In this document: one piece after another, positions 44,218-58,020 of the stretch
Position numbering within the stretch: the first letter of the stretch is position 1
How the letters are laid out: each line of letters begins with the position of its first letter
Assembly (NCBI GenBank): GCA_003255065.1
Contig: QAOA01004878.1
Location: 1 to 64,000, forward strand
DNA from: Cercis canadensis
Lineage: Eukaryota; Streptophyta; Magnoliopsida; Fabales; Fabaceae
Length of the DNA stretch: 64,000 bases
Reading direction: 5' to 3'
The notes under the pieces: generated by a model
The model's database searches: none
The model's input: the letters and a program-made list of their open reading frames with translations, nothing else
What the model was told of the DNA's origin: nothing
Program-made: the position numbers and the translations under genes

Positions 44218-47200
44218 ATTAAAATTAAACACTTTTACCTGGACCAGTACCAGTGGAGTGTAAATTATCTGCTGCCATTGCCAATTCCCATGCACTAATT
44301 CATGCTGCCTTGTCTCTGCAACTCACTTACCCTCAGTAGATAGGGTATCAAACTAGCTTGTGATGCTGAACTTGCTAGTCTTCGTACCCTTCAATGTAAC
44401 TCTCAACACAAGATTACTGCTGTTTGTGACTCTATAGTTTCTACACTTGATGGACAAATCTGTGTATAGTTTGGAATTAAGTGAGTCACGCAGTTGCTGT
44501 AACTTAGCAAGTAGCAGGCTTTTCGGCCCAAATAAAAACGGGTTCAGTTGGGTTTAGGCCTCGAGGACCCGCAATGGCCCAAACATACTGTTAAATCTGC
44601 TATGAGGCCCTATGATTCTGGGCCCAAATTGGGTGAAATCGGAACGCAGATGTGGGATGGGTCAGTTCCACTAAAACGAAGACATGTGCCTATGTCATTA
44701 GAATATCAAATCTTTTTTAAAACAAACAATACGCCAAGATAAAACCTATGTGATGATGTTTAAAAGCAGAGTTCCGGTGTCATGTGTGTGTTGGGGTAAT
44801 GGGCAAAAAAATCTAAGTTAAAGAAATCTTGGATGAGTTACTGAAAATTTCGATGTAGGAAAGAAAGCAACGCGGGTTAGACTTAGAGAGAGTAGGCAAT
44901 TAGCAGACGGTGTCGTCTTCAGGGTTACGCAAGCTAATTAATAATAATAATTTTATATACAAACTAATAAAAAAAAATTATGGTTGTGAAAAGGAGCAAC
45001 TAAAAAATGTGGAATATAGTTGGAGGGGTATGAAGGGGTTAGAGAAAGATGGGAATGGAAGTGAACCTAACCTCGTAAGTTTCGTAGAATGAGATGAGAT
45101 GAGATTGAGGGTTGAGGGGTTAAAGACGTTAGACGAAGGTTTGCAAGAGTGAGTGAGTGAGTGAGTGAGATGATATCGAGTTGGCCGAGTTTGTTTGTTA
45201 TACGGTGGATGGGCCTTTTGAGGAAGTTTCTTTGTAGTGTGGTGTGGTGGAGAAAAAGAAAGAATGAGATTCCGGAAACTGCGAAAGTTACTTTTGCAAC
45301 TTGCAATTGCCACTTCAAAATCTCAACCAAACTTTTATACTGCTATCATGAAAAGTACGTTTATTGTACTAGTGCTGACTCTCAATGCTTACAATTACAA
45401 TTACAATTACAAATTACAAACCCCTTCAAACCATTTCCTTTGCTTTTGCAATCCATAAGTCAAATTACATTAAAACATCTCCTTTCGGATTTGACATAAC
45501 CAAATCCCACAATCCCCCCATTCCTACGTACTTTCATAGATAGTCAATTGCGTGTATCTAAATCTAAATCTTAATCTCTATAATTCTCAAAATTGAAGTT
45601 GGAATGGTGAAAGCATTGACGGCTGAAAGTGAAACACACCAATTCCAAATTTATACTAATTATATCAAAATAAATTTTTTTTATCTCTAAAAAATAAAAA
45701 TACAATCAATATTAATGTCACTTTAAATTTGTGTAGGATTATTCATATAATTTATAACTCACTAAGTTAAGTTTTTTTTTTTTTTTTTGTCAATATGGAT
45801 TTGCCCGGCGGGCAGTGAAGAAAGGCAGCTAGCCATCTTATCATTTATCATTTGCCCTTTAAAAAATATAATCTTACATTATTTGTACACTTCTTTTTGT
45901 TAAGATTTGATAAAAAATAATAATTAGGTGCATGATACATATATTCTAATTTAAAAATGAAATAAAATAGAGAATATGAAAATATTAGGAGTTTTTGTCT
46001 TATATTAGGAATGAAGGCGGGTTGACAAATGTTTAGCTTAAAATTCAAGAAAGTGGCTTCATTAAGTATAAGCAAGGACCACTCTGAAGGCATCTATCTC
46101 TATGCATCCATACAATAAAATAATGACGAACAATAGATGGGTCAACTTTGAAATCTATGCAGACTCTTGAATTTCTGCACCCATTTCTTCTAGAATTTGT
46201 GTCTCATTGGATATCGGTTACGGTTACTTGCAGTTCTAGTTATTCAAGGAAAATTACACACAACATATTTTTATCTACTTTGTGCTATGCATCAATGTCC
46301 ATGTCAATTAATAATATAAAATTCCCATACAAATATAATATAATATACTGCGTCTAGTCAGAAATTTTATTATGGCATGGTTCACGGTTGACATGATTTT
46401 TAACGAGCATAAACTTTTTAAAAGCAGAAAGAGGCATCCATCAAAGTGTACAGATGACTCATAAAACTGAAGAATTACTTTATAATTAAAGTGGGAGGGC
46501 AGTTTATATAAATTCCATAATGGACATGATATGCGTACAAAAGTTGATAAAAGGGGTACGAGTATGATGGTGATTGGGAGAGGAAGGAAGTTTCAAAGAC
46601 ATTGCCAAATCATGTTTAACATGTATTATATTATGCGTCAATGATTGACGTAAAGCTGAGGTGGTGTACACACACCCTTTCTTCCTCAACATCATCACTT
46701 ATGAAATAACTTATTACATGGAATACCAAAGTGGTAGTTTTTTTTTTATTTTTTTATTGTTGGGCGTGGAATACCAATTGAAGTTGAAGATGCTTGTAAG
46801 GAGGGCAATCTCAAAAAGAAACTAGAGGGAGGAATTGAGAGAGAGCACATTTCCACTGAATAACATATTTTACTCTAAACACAATAATTGCACCCTTTGA
46901 CGTTTCTCCTTTTAAATCTCCATAACAATACAATACAATACCCACACGCAAACTCCTTTGACCCTCCAACAAGAAAGAGAAAAAGAGAAAGAAGATGGAA
47001 AAAATCAGAGCCGCAATTCGGCTTACGAAACCCAAACCTTTCTCATTCATTCTTATCAATTGCAAGTGGGCTTAGTTAGAAGCCTTTTGCTTCTGGGAAT
47101 CTCATCTCATTTCATTCTAATTTCTTCTCTCAATATTTTCTTATTTCCAATTGGGTCCTCGGAATCCTCAAAATTTGTGGAGAAGGAGTTTCCCTTCTCC

Positions 47201-47935
47201 TTACGGAATCACCCTTCTTCCAATTGTCAATGTCTGAGGCTCCTGTTTAACTAAATCTCAACCGTCCCACGTTTCCTCCACTTCAAACAAATTCCCTTTT
47301 CCCCAATTCCATACTTTACATTCCACAACCATCCCTTAGGTTTCCCACTTTTACAATAATGCCATTCTTATTTTCCTTTTATTGAATTTCAGTTCAGACT
47401 ATCCTTTGTAAACTGGAGATTGGCCATGGAGTGTCTTCATATAGATACCAATGTATTTTATAAATTCTTTAAAAAGTTATTGCAATAACTGATTTTTTTT
47501 TTTTGTCAGTGGTTGCAATAGGGTTATTTTTGTCATTGAAGTTGATTAGATTCGTTAGACGATTTCTCCTCAAATTAGCGTCTGATCCAAAATAGTGAGA
47601 CAAGAAGATTGAGGAAATCTTGGAATGGGGCATCCGTTGAAGGTGGCATATTTGTCAGATACCCTTAGTCCGACGTGGGTGCCCGTCGTTTTGGAGGCAA
47701 GTAGGTCCCAAACCTTTATTCCTTACCGACCCCCCCTACAACTACAACCTCACAACAGTCATATCACACAACCTATAAAGCACGGACAAGGCGGTCATTT
47801 TGTAGATACAGACACAGTCATAATACAGTTACAACACGCATATATGTACATATCCAAATAAAGACTTATGGGTTATGACACATATTTGATGATTTCATTT
47901 TTTGATATATTTATAATGATATTAAACTCAATAGA
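44218..47935. other. Intergenic region
   Basis: No gene is supported. Sequence just after the GDPD-like remnant (44220-44470) has short broken frames without recognisable similarity. Repeats include a GAGT tandem (about 45150-45167) and an ATTACA tandem (about 45400). Poly-T runs occur at 45771 and 47494. Confidence 0.45.
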
Positions 47936-48460
47936 GTGTAGCGCTACCAGTCCCTTTTTTAGGGTGTAGATTGGCCCTCACCCTACTATATTTATAATGA
48001 TTTCATTCTCTTTGTGCACTTTCTTCATCATTTTTGTAGAATAATTGATATTTGGTGAATGCTAAACTATCACTCTTCTGGGTTATGTGGGTTTGAGTAT
48101 GACTAATATAGTGATTTTTGTGTCATTACGAATATTTTAAAAAATTGAGTCACTCAGTATATGTTCAAATACATAATTTTCTTATAAAATATAAGAACGA
48201 CACGATATAAAAAAAAAATATGTTAAGAAATAACTTTTTTAAGTTTACTTTTTGACAAATTTTTTTTATATTGTGTCGTTCTTACATTTTATAAGAAAAA
48301 TGTATATTATGACACATATTGAGTGACTCAATTTTTTGAGATCTTCATTATTACATCAAAATTACACTGTAAATCCTACATAAGCCTAATAAACTAAGAA
48401 AGTGTAGCGCTACCACCCTTAAATGAGGTAGTAGCTTAGCCCTCATCTTGATATTTAGTA
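47936..48460. repeat. Foldback element between direct repeats of a GTGTAGCGCTACCA block
   Basis: A hairpin-forming segment runs from about 48080 to 48386. The left arm contains ATTGAGTCACTC and CTTATAAAATATAAGAACGACAC; the right arm has the reverse complement GTGTCGTTCTTACATTTTATAAG and GAGTGACTCAAT. The arms pair over roughly 150 bp. Outside the hairpin, a block starting GTGTAGCGCTACCA appears twice in the same orientation, at 47936 and 48402, followed each time by GCCCTCA-containing sequence about 35 bp later. No coding capacity is seen. Confidence 0.72.
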
Positions 48461-48716
48461 GGTTAAAACAATTGTAAAAGTTGAAGTATACTGGAATCGG
48501 ATGGTTCAACCAGTTTAACTACTCATCCAAGCGGCTCATTTTAAATATTTGGATTGTTTTCATAGTTGAACCGTTTAAAACATATAGAACCTAAAGAATT
48601 TGTGCAAATTAGTGAACTGATCCATGTTTTGAATAATCATATGCTTCTTACTTCTTCAACAATTAAGATTGGGACATTTGGCTAAACATGCAACTTTTTT
48701 TGCAAATATTAAAAGA

Positions 48717-49256
48717 TTTAATTGTAATATTGATTCTCATATTTTAACAACTTAAACTTTTTAGTCAATTTATTTTAAGAATGAATAATTTAGTCCATCT
48801 ATATTCATAAAATATGTAATTTTAATTATTTCATCATTTCTCATATTTAGTTTAAGATGTAAAATTATCTAATTCACAATCTCACTGTTTAGATTGAAGG
48901 GTTACGTATTGCAAATCTACTTACAAAATTTCAGCTCGATCAAACGGTGATACTTATTCCAAAATGTCAAAATTATAAATTTTCATATAACTGCATATCT
49001 ATATTCATTTACCGTTAGATTAAACTGAAATTTTGTGAAGAGATTCACATAACGTAACTTTTTAATTTGAACAGTGAAATTATAAATCAGAAAACTTTGA
49101 CACATTTAAATAGACTTAAGAAATTTTGACTTGAAGACAAAAGAACAAAAAATTACACATTTTATGAATATAAATAGACTAAATTGTTTATTTTTAAAAT
49201 AAAAGAATCAAACAATTTAAGTTTTTAAAATAAAATGACTAAAATTACAATTAAAC
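48717..49256. repeat. Foldback MITE-like element, copy 2 of the family at 7385-7896
   Basis: It starts TTTAATTGTAATATTGATTC and ends GACTAAAATTACAATTAAA, with long inverted arms. It shares long diverged similarity with the element at 7385-7896 throughout, including TAAAATATGTAATTTTA, the motif ACCGTTAGATTAAACTGAAA and the AGATTCACATAA segment. The divergence between copies suggests old insertions. No target duplication was clear. There is no coding capacity. Confidence 0.75.
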
Positions 49257-51569
49257 CATATGAAAACTATAAATAAAATAAAATATTGCTAACAACAGAA
49301 GCAGCATCCCTAATTTTGTTTTTTTTTTTTTCCATGATAGCTAGAAGATTGTGTAATATACTATACCAAATTAATGATGCAAACGATTTTCTTAGCGTTT
49401 TACTCAAATGTAAGAAATAATATTTTATACATTAACCATCTTTTTACTAGTTATGATGTCCTTTTTTATAGTACTTAATTATAATATAAAATTTCTGAAC
49501 AACTTAAGTGGTTTTCGAATTTAAAAGTTAGGCAAAATGAAACTCCAATATTAGAATGACAATAATATCAGCAAAACATATCAGATATCACATCATTTTA
49601 GTAACAAATTTGCAAATGGTAATATATATAGGGACTACATGATTTTTTTTGTAACAAATGGAAAGAGAAAGAAAAAGTACAACTTGAGTAAAATTACAGC
49701 TATCCTATTTACTAACAAAATGTAAAAAATATCCTTAATCGATTGATCATACATCACCCAAGTATCTTGTTCTATTTGAGTTGGTGTTTTTTTGACTAAT
49801 GCTAAATTTTAATTAGAATATCATATTTTATCCTCCCAACCCAAGTGGCTCCGACATATAGACGGCCAGATAGAATAATAAATTATATATGACATTGAAA
49901 TTTGTACGCTTATGTTTGTGATAAAATAGATTTTCACCTTTGTTTTTTATGTTTATGGTTTTATATAACAAATGTTGCTTATATCTATGGTTAGTCTATT
50001 TCTGCATGCTTTAGACTTTTGAGTTAATCTCTGTTTACAGAGAAGTATGTTTCTTAAGTAAACAAAATTTTCATACAGTTTTTATTTCTTTTTTATATCT
50101 CAATTACGGATAACGTACTTTTTAAAAAATAATATAAGAAAGTTGTTATTCTGCCGGTAAGATTTAGTTTTTGTTTAATTTAAGTAATTATAAATTAATT
50201 TTAACTATTGATTAATAAACAAATCAATGAGATAAATTTGTGTTTTATTAAACTGATTGATTAATTATACTAATAATATGATTTCATGTGGGGAGGGGAA
50301 GTGACATCCCTGAAAGACAAAACAAAATTTTGTTTTTTTTTTTTTAAAAAAAATAAAATTGAAATAGACAATAAAGGTAAACGGAAAGGACGATTTTAAA
50401 GCTGTAGTTGCGTACATTAAAACCGTAGACAATGGTCGTTTCATTCCGTACTGTTTCAGTGTTGCCTTTTTGTAAGACCCAAGGAATTTTGTTCCCCGTG
50501 AATCAATAGAGGGTTATATGTGTACTTTCACTAAACTGCCATTAAGGCACTTAAACACTTATTGGTGACCTCCAGCTGTAGGCAAGGCAAATGCAGATGC
50601 AAATGTTGAGAGTTGAGACAGCCTCCAATCTCGCACTTTCTTCGGTGACAATACTGCCCCGCCTTCATTCTCCAAAACTGCTTATGTTCCTTGTATAGAC
50701 CAATTTACCCTCAGCGTACAATCTCGTACAACTGGCGGCCTAATGAAAATTCCTCAATAGTCATAAAACGATATAAAAATGGATACATCAAATCGTATTG
50801 ACCTTTTTTAGATTTTAATAAAATTACAAGAAATTCCTCAATAGTAATCTATCTTTATTATAAGATCTTCTGTATTTTACTATTTTATAATTTGGTACAA
50901 GGATTTGTCATTATTTTTAGTTTAGATTTAGTACAGCACAGATCTCCACTTACAATTATATTTAAAGATAAGTATTTATAACATATTTTAATAAAATAAG
51001 AAAAATTAACAAAAATCGTAAAGCTTTTTTTTTACCTTGGTTCCGTGGGGGACAATTGAAAAGAAGGTTTAACTTGTTGGGTTAAATTGATTCCATTGAA
51101 GAGAACTAAGATGCAATTTGTTTGGTTTTGTTAAAGAACCCAACTGTTTCGCCGAGACAAAATGAATCCCTTAAACCTTTCGTTAAATAGCGTCAAAGAA
51201 AAAGGAAGGTTGAGTCTCGTTCACGCCAAATGTGTCGTCCTATTCTCTTGCTGCTTTCTCTCCCTGTGTCAGACCCATTACTATAAAAGAAGCCACACTT
51301 TCCCTCTCAATTCTTANTCCCTCTTAATTCTTAAACACACCCACCCCTGTAAGCTTCTCCACAACCCTTTTGCTCTCTTTATGTAGTATTATAGTTTCTA
51401 CAATCAACAACAACAATAATAATATTAATAATAATCTCCTTTTCTAGTTGTTGTTTTTGTGTTTTTTCATTCATATTGTACTCTACTTTAAGAAACACGC
51501 ACGAGTGGGCTTAAATTGTGCCTCAACTGGCTAAGGCTCTTTAATATATGAGGTTGAGGTTGTGAATCG
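49257..51569. other. Intergenic region and NAC gene promoter
   Basis: AT-rich DNA with no supported gene up to about 51000. The NAC promoter and 5' UTR occupy the last several hundred bases. An n lies at 51317, inside the likely 5' UTR. Confidence 0.5.
51281..51289 (+). promoter_or_regulatory. TATA box of the NAC gene
   Basis: CTATAAAAG in context CCATTACTATAAAAGAAGCC, about 285 bp upstream of ATG 51570. The 5' UTR would be about 255 bp and rich in pyrimidines and CAA repeats. Confidence 0.6.
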
Positions 51570-52633
51570 ATGGAGAAGAAGGTGAGTTTTGTTAAGAATG
51601 GTGAGCTTAGATTGCCCCCTGGATTCCGGTTTCACCCCACAGACGAGGAACTTGTTGTGCAATACTTGAGGCGCAAGGTGTTTTGCTGTCCTTTGCCTGC
51701 CTCTATCATTCCTGACGTCGATGTTTGCAAGTCTGATCCTTGGGATTTGCCAGGTTTGCTAACTCTTTCTTCACAAATCTCAATTTCCATCTATTGGACT
51801 GGCTTCTTCACCCACCCTGTAACCAAACCACAATGCCATATCCATTCTAATGCCAAATTTTGTTTCTTTTTTGTGGGTTCAGGTGATTTAGAGCAAGAGA
51901 GGTACTTCTTCAGCACTAGGGAGGCCAAATATCCCAATGGAAACAGGTCCAATAGAGCCACCAGTTCAGGTTATTGGAAAGCAACTGGGTTAGACAAACA
52001 AATTGTAACTTGCAGGGGCAACCAAGCTGTAGGCATGAAGAAGACTCTGGTTTTCTACAGAGGGAAGCCGCCTCACGGATCTAGAACCGATTGGATCATG
52101 CACGAATATCGCCTCCTGACCACCCAAACTGAAGTCCCAACAAAGACTTCAACTCAGGTCAGCTTTCGTTTTTTGTTCTTTTCCCCTTTTGATTTAAGTA
52201 AATAATCGCAATGGGACCTGGTATGGACAGAATTCAGAACAAACACAAATTCGACGAAATCTATGATATCTGATTTGTGCTCATTATCTGTTAAGAGACA
52301 TTATTCCTAAATTTTTTGAATTGGGTCGCGCAGAGCTCGGTGGCGCCCATGGAAAATTGGGTTCTGTGTCGTATATTTTTGAAGAGAAGAAGTGGTAAAA
52401 ATGAAGAGGACACATTGGGAATGGGAGGGAGTGGTGATAAGAGCATCCGCAAGGTCAGCAAGTGTAGGCCAGTTTTCTACGACTTCTTGGCACAGAACAG
52501 GAACAGGACTGAATTGACTTGTTCGTCCTCAGGCACTAGTGGAATCACAGTCGTCTCCTCTAATGAATCTGATGAACACGAAGAAAGTAGTAGTTGCAAT
52601 ACTACTTTCCTTTCTTTTAGAACAGAACATTGA
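51570..52633 (+). CDS. NAC domain transcription factor (VNI2/ANAC083-like)
   Basis: Three exons, 51570-51753, 51883-52157 and 52334-52633, give 252 residues, with intron positions typical of NAC genes. NAC subdomains A to E are all present: [19 protein letters not shown] (A), [18 protein letters not shown] (B), [34 protein letters not shown] (C), [29 protein letters not shown] (D), and [13 protein letters not shown] (E). The C-terminal part is serine/threonine-rich ([27 protein letters not shown]) and acts as the regulatory domain. The N-terminal [21 protein letters not shown] start and the total length resemble VNI2 (ANAC083), a regulator of xylem vessel formation and leaf ageing. The sub-family needs a tree. 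Confidence 0.94.
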
Positions 52634-55600
52634 CTATCAACTTCTGCTTTATTTTGCCTTTCTAGTTGGTTCTTGTACTAGTACTACTTGCGCCTTCTGG
52701 TTTCTGAGTTCTCATTTTCCATACGAGTAAGTCAGTCATCTCATCTTGAAACAAAGAAATCAAGCTCTGTTTCTTCTTTTATCTCTTCATCACTTAACTA
52801 AAACTTAATTGGAAGCAAACCCACGCCAAAGAGTAGTCTCAGAGCAATCCAATTCCGAATTTGATTCATAGTAATAACGCTCACCATGCCCTGGCTTTTT
52901 AGCAGCAAAAGCGAGTGAATTTTAAGGAGGTACATTGAGAGATAGAGAGAGAGAGAGAGAGGGAAAGTGGAATGAATAAAAGATGGAAAAGAGAAAGGAT
53001 AGAAAGGAGGAGAAAAGAGGGTTGTAATAAGTGCGTATATGATTTAATATTTTATGCAACAGGAATAAGAGAACAAAGAATAAGAACATAATCTCAGCCT
53101 AGCGAGATCAGCATCGCATAAGTTGCTGCCAATCTTCTCCCTTTTGGGATAGGAGGACCCAAAGCTAAAGGCACTCAAAAAGAACCCGATTCCTCAACAT
53201 TGTGTTGTTTGAAATTGGATCGGATGTTCAATAATTCCGAACCGGGTAAAAGATCGAATCGATGCCCATGTTCTGCATCTATGTCTATACTGATTTTTTT
53301 TTTTTGTTTTTTTTTTAAATATTACATTTATGCCTATATCTTAAGGTAAGAAAAATGGCGGAATATTGTCCAAAGTAGGCAGACATCCATGGCATTTTTT
53401 CCACAACATTTGTTCTACTATCCATTCTCTACGGGACTAGTATGAGTAGGCAGAGTGGTAGGTATGTTGGTGTCGGGAAATAGTTTTAACTAAAAATTGA
53501 ATAAAGTAAGTAAAACCACTTCGGCAAGAAATTTACAATTATGTGGAAATTGAAATTGAAATTGAATTTGAGTGGCATTCTATTTTGAAAACGAGCTATG
53601 GATGGGATGGGATGGGATGGGCCTCCCTTGTTCTGAAAATTGATTAGTGACGCCAGACTTGTATAAAGTAGTTCAATTTTTTGCACCTTCACAAGTTTGC
53701 GTATCTTATCCATATCTTTTACTTCTCCCTCTTAATAAGTGCGCCGGTTGATGCTGTCAAACAAGATCATAAAGATTACATGAACTTACGTTCAGCATGT
53801 TATTTTTACAATTTTCCAATTAACAATGACAACCTTGACCTTAATCAGGCATATAATACTTGCTTGTTTAACACTTGAGCTTCCCACCACTTAATCATTT
53901 ATGGCTACTTTTCCTTTTTATGGTAACAAATATATCAAGTGGGAATTAAATTAAGTTAACCAAACATATAGACTTAATGTTAGAATAAAAAGCTTGTGTT
54001 GTAAAGAGGCTTGGAGTTTCCCCAAGCTTTGCACAATTGCAAGCCCAAACGGCAAACACATATCAGTTGTTGCAATTTGCTTCTTTTTGCCCCGTAGCTC
54101 ACCCAAAAAAGAAAGAAAAATGATGCAGTTTGGTATGGCTTACAAAAATGGAAATAGCTATAGATGAAATGCAAAGACAAAAATGGGTATTCTTAGGTTA
54201 GGTTGCGCTTGGGAGGCCATCTCAGACCAAAAACAGACAAGGAAGCCAACCGCCAAGTGGAAGCTGAGAAGAGCTGGGACGGCATATATAAAACTTGATT
54301 ATCATATGATTACAGCATTAGCCTGCTTATTATTGCTTTTTATTATACTACCATAGGATATCAGCATCAGGGTATGGAAAATAATTTTTTTTTAATAAAA
54401 GAAAATTGCCGACCAGAGTTTCTTGTGACAGTGGTTTTAGAATCCTCTAAGGCTGTTGGAGTCCTTCACGTCACTTTTCTATTAAGTTCATTTTCATGAC
54501 GGAAATAAAGGATGAGAGAGAGAGAGAGAAGTTTACGAATGAATTGCTGACTTAGGGCAACACTTTTGTCAATCACGTGGGCAGCCCGTCATGGTAGACC
54601 ACACATGACACACACAGCTAAACTTGGTAGGCTCACCTGATTAAATCAATCACATAAAAAGGCAGCTTGAGTCATTGTCATGCAAGGCCAATTTTAAATG
54701 TTTTCATTTTCATCATAGGAAAAGATTGCCTAGCAGACAGGGAATGTGTAATCATCCATCAATTTTGACCAGTTCCAAAACCAACTTACTTCTAAATGCT
54801 GTTTGCTTGGACCAAGTTGAGTTTTAAAGGGCTTGCTTAGTATCTCTGCAACAAGGACTTGCCAATTTTATATTCCAATCGCATTCATACATACAATATA
54901 AGGTTAAGCTAATGCAACAAGTTTCCTCAACCATATAAAAATACATGGGCTCCAAAATGAGTTGAATAAGTTTCTTTAGGAATAATGTAAATTTCATGAC
55001 GAGGCCCCAAAGAATATCTTAATCGATCAGAAGCAAATAATACACATAGTTGACGGAGAGCCCCACCACATCGAGGCCCAAGAGCAAAATCCTAGAGCTC
55101 AATTTTATTCAAGACCAGAAACGAAAAAAACGGAAAGCTCAGTTTTATTACCCGTCTAAGAGCTCCGTGACAAAACGGGATCCTGCATGTTCATGGTTTA
55201 TAGCTATTTCTACAGGTAACCAAAATGCTATCTGCAATGTATGTGCTATCAGCACTAGCCCACTCTTTACAACATATTGACCTCCTCATAAGGTAACAGC
55301 ACATGCTGTTTAAAATTTCAACAATCGGACAACAAAACCCCAGTGATTTGAGTAGCAACTAGCAAGGATCATGTTATGCTAAAGAACAAAATGTAGATAT
55401 TAGTATGACCGATAGAATTTCTCTGAATTCAGAGACATGTATGCAAATGGAGATGAAAGAATTCATGATCAAAATCAATGTTTTAGTTTAAGAAAATTTT
55501 CATCCTATTTTTATTGGTAGCCACATTTACTTTAATGCTAACATGGACCATATCACCACGTCACAGGATTCATTATATATCATGCATACAACTATTTTGA

Positions 55601-56117
55601 TTACACATGAAAGACATTAGCTCTCATTTTATTCCAACGGTGAGAATGTTCAGCTACAAACCACATTCAAAACCAGAAGAAAACCACAAATCTGGGTTAA
55701 GATAGCAACCAGCAAGTACCATTCTAAAGGATGCTCCAGTCACCAAAATCAAAATATCAAAAAAATAATTGGAACACTCAAAAGCCTATGATTCGTATGA
55801 ATCGCAAGAACCCCAATTTAAAGAGATATCTACAGAGAGTAAGATATAGAATATTCTTAATAGATCATTGAGATGTTATTCATGCTCTTTCATGCAACAT
55901 ACAAGATTATAGCTAAAGTACTACACTATTGCCATGGAGTGCCAAGCTCAATAGTTATACAAACTATGGGTTCTATTAATAAAAATCAAACTAGCGGTCT
56001 TTTAAAGTATCAAGCCAAAGTTTGATAACAAATGTTTAGCAAAATATGTTTTGGCGTTTGAAGCCAAAGTTACCAATTATACAACCTTCAGACCGGCCTA
56101 ATGTCACACCCTTCAGG
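52634..56117. other. Intergenic region
   Basis: 3' UTR of the NAC gene, then AT-rich DNA with (GA)n at about 52941-52962, a poly-T run near 53299 and GATGG tandem units (about 53599-53621). Short open frames at 53500-55280 have no recognisable similarity. The right end would include the 3' UTR of the minus-strand small gene. Confidence 0.45.
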
Positions 56118-58020
56118 TTAGCTACCCTTGCCAACGTTCTCATGAGCTTTACTGGTATTAGCACTAGAAGTTATTGAAGGAGGTGGTTCAGAACATGCCT
56201 TCAGGACGGCTTCATTCTTCAATAAAAGAGACAGATCTTCATAATATCAGCCATTGACAACGGAAGAGAATCACAATTTACATTCTTAGAAAACAGAAGA
56301 ACATAAAAAGAAAAACGCAATATGGGGGGAACCATCAACAGAACAAAATGTGCATATATCTAAGAGTCACTTGAAACATGAAGTCTTCTGACAAACAACT
56401 TAGGCATGCAAATGAAGAAAATGGCTCATCCACAAAGCAATAAATCATAACATCCATGTTAATATTTTCACTAGGTATAGGGCTTGTTTGAGTTGGCTCC
56501 TTTCACTATTTAGCTTCTTAAAGAAACAACTCAGCCCCCGCCCCAAAAAACTGTTTTCCGATTTTTCCTGGAAGCTGAAATCTTTAGCTTTTCCAAGAGA
56601 GTTTTTCTAAGGGGAAATAATAAAAGGAAAAAAGAGGATCCTGTTTTATTTCTCCAAAATAATAATAATCATCATCGTCCAAAAATCCAAAGTCAACCTA
56701 CTTTATTAAATTAGAGCCCAAGCTGCCATCACAACTAAATTACTAACCGTTATTTAAATAAATTTGCATACATGCCAATCAGATCAGGATATATTCATAT
56801 AGCATAATCGAGTAGTATTCTCCAGCCACTCCTGACTCCACTTTTCAGAAAATAAGAACATATGCTTATTTTCAGCTTGTTTCTATGACTATCCAAAATA
56901 TCCCTCCTACAAGTATTTTTCTGAATATTATGCCAGAAAGGCATTTAGTGTGCTCCTATTCTCAGATGAACCTCATAACTAGTAAGTCCTGCTTATAACA
57001 AATTAAATGAATTTGAAAATAAATTTTAACAGAAGAGCTTGTTGGGCCCCAACATAGTTGATTTCTTACAGAGCTCATATCCCTTACTGGTCTTGATTAC
57101 AACTAGGTGCTACCATTTGTAACAAACACATACAGCAATTGCAATCCTCGATGGCAGACAAGCTGTTCTTCAAAAGGTTTTGCCTACATTATGTAAGTTC
57201 TGCAATGCACATTCTGTTTATCTCAAACCATAAACATAGAATATGATTTGCCATACAGACTTACAGCTTCTCTTCGAAAATTTTTCAAAGTACTTAGCTC
57301 TATTGAAAATAAAACACCTCTCTCTTTCTTTCTCTCTCTCTCGCTTTAGGTAGTATATAAGACTAGAAAACATCCTCTTCAATCCCTTTCTTCTTTCTGT
57401 TACAGAGCGTTTACTTTTTGGCATGAAAGGTAAGTCATACTGGTAATCAGAAACACCAGTTGGGTAAGCTTAGTTACAGTGGATACTGCAGGAAAATTTC
57501 TAATAATTCCATAAGCGCGCATTAAGTGGAAAGTAATTAGCAAGGCAAGGGACTTTTTTCTCTGTATGTGCATCATCTTCGTTTACAGTTCACAACATGT
57601 TCTCTTTCTGAATTTTTCAATATATTCATACACATTGAGCCTTCAAGGTGATATTATACAAATTTTTTAGTACAACTTTATACAAATTATAAAATAAATT
57701 AGTCGACATATGCTTCTATTTATGTTTTTGCGGTTCAATAGTCCAGTGAGAATTTTGTTGGATGGGAAGAAAAATGCAGAAAATAGTCATTAAACATCGA
57801 GATAGAGTCCAGAACTAGAGCTGATTTTGATTAATATGTGAGAAAATGAAGAGAATGCGAGAAAGAATAAAGAGAGCAAAACCTGCCAAACCCGAAGAAG
57901 ACGCTTCTTGGCATTGGCTTTACGGGTGGATGTGAGCTTAATTCTCTTCCAGACCAATCCTCCAGAATCATGCTTCTTCACTATCTCCATCATCCTAGTC
58001 CCCCAAAATGCACCCCCCAT
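56118..58020 (-). CDS. Small conserved plant protein of unknown function
   Basis: Two exons, 58020-57883 and 56216-56118, with a 1.67-kb intron, give 78 residues. Exon 1 reads MGGAFWGTRMMEIVKKHDSG and then GLVWKRIKLTSTRKANAKKR to LRVWQ. Exon 2 reads NEAVLKACSEPPPSITSSAN and continues to TSKAHENVGKGS. I recall proteins of this form in many plants (conserved W-G-T-R...K-K-H-D-SGG.WKRIKLT...KR..R.WQNEA), but no function. The first half is strongly basic, with KK and KR clusters, and has no signal peptide or membrane helix. The junction WQ/NEAVLKAC fits remembered homologues, which supports pairing these distant exons. ATG 58020 is used; a GTG lies further upstream only. Confidence 0.68.

Noticed and set aside
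57218..57424. Minus-strand frame MPKSKRSVTERRKG... as an extra exon of the small gene
   Set aside because: It lies in the intron between two exons that join in frame, has no fitting splice phase, and includes a GAGA-repeat-derived REKERE stretch.
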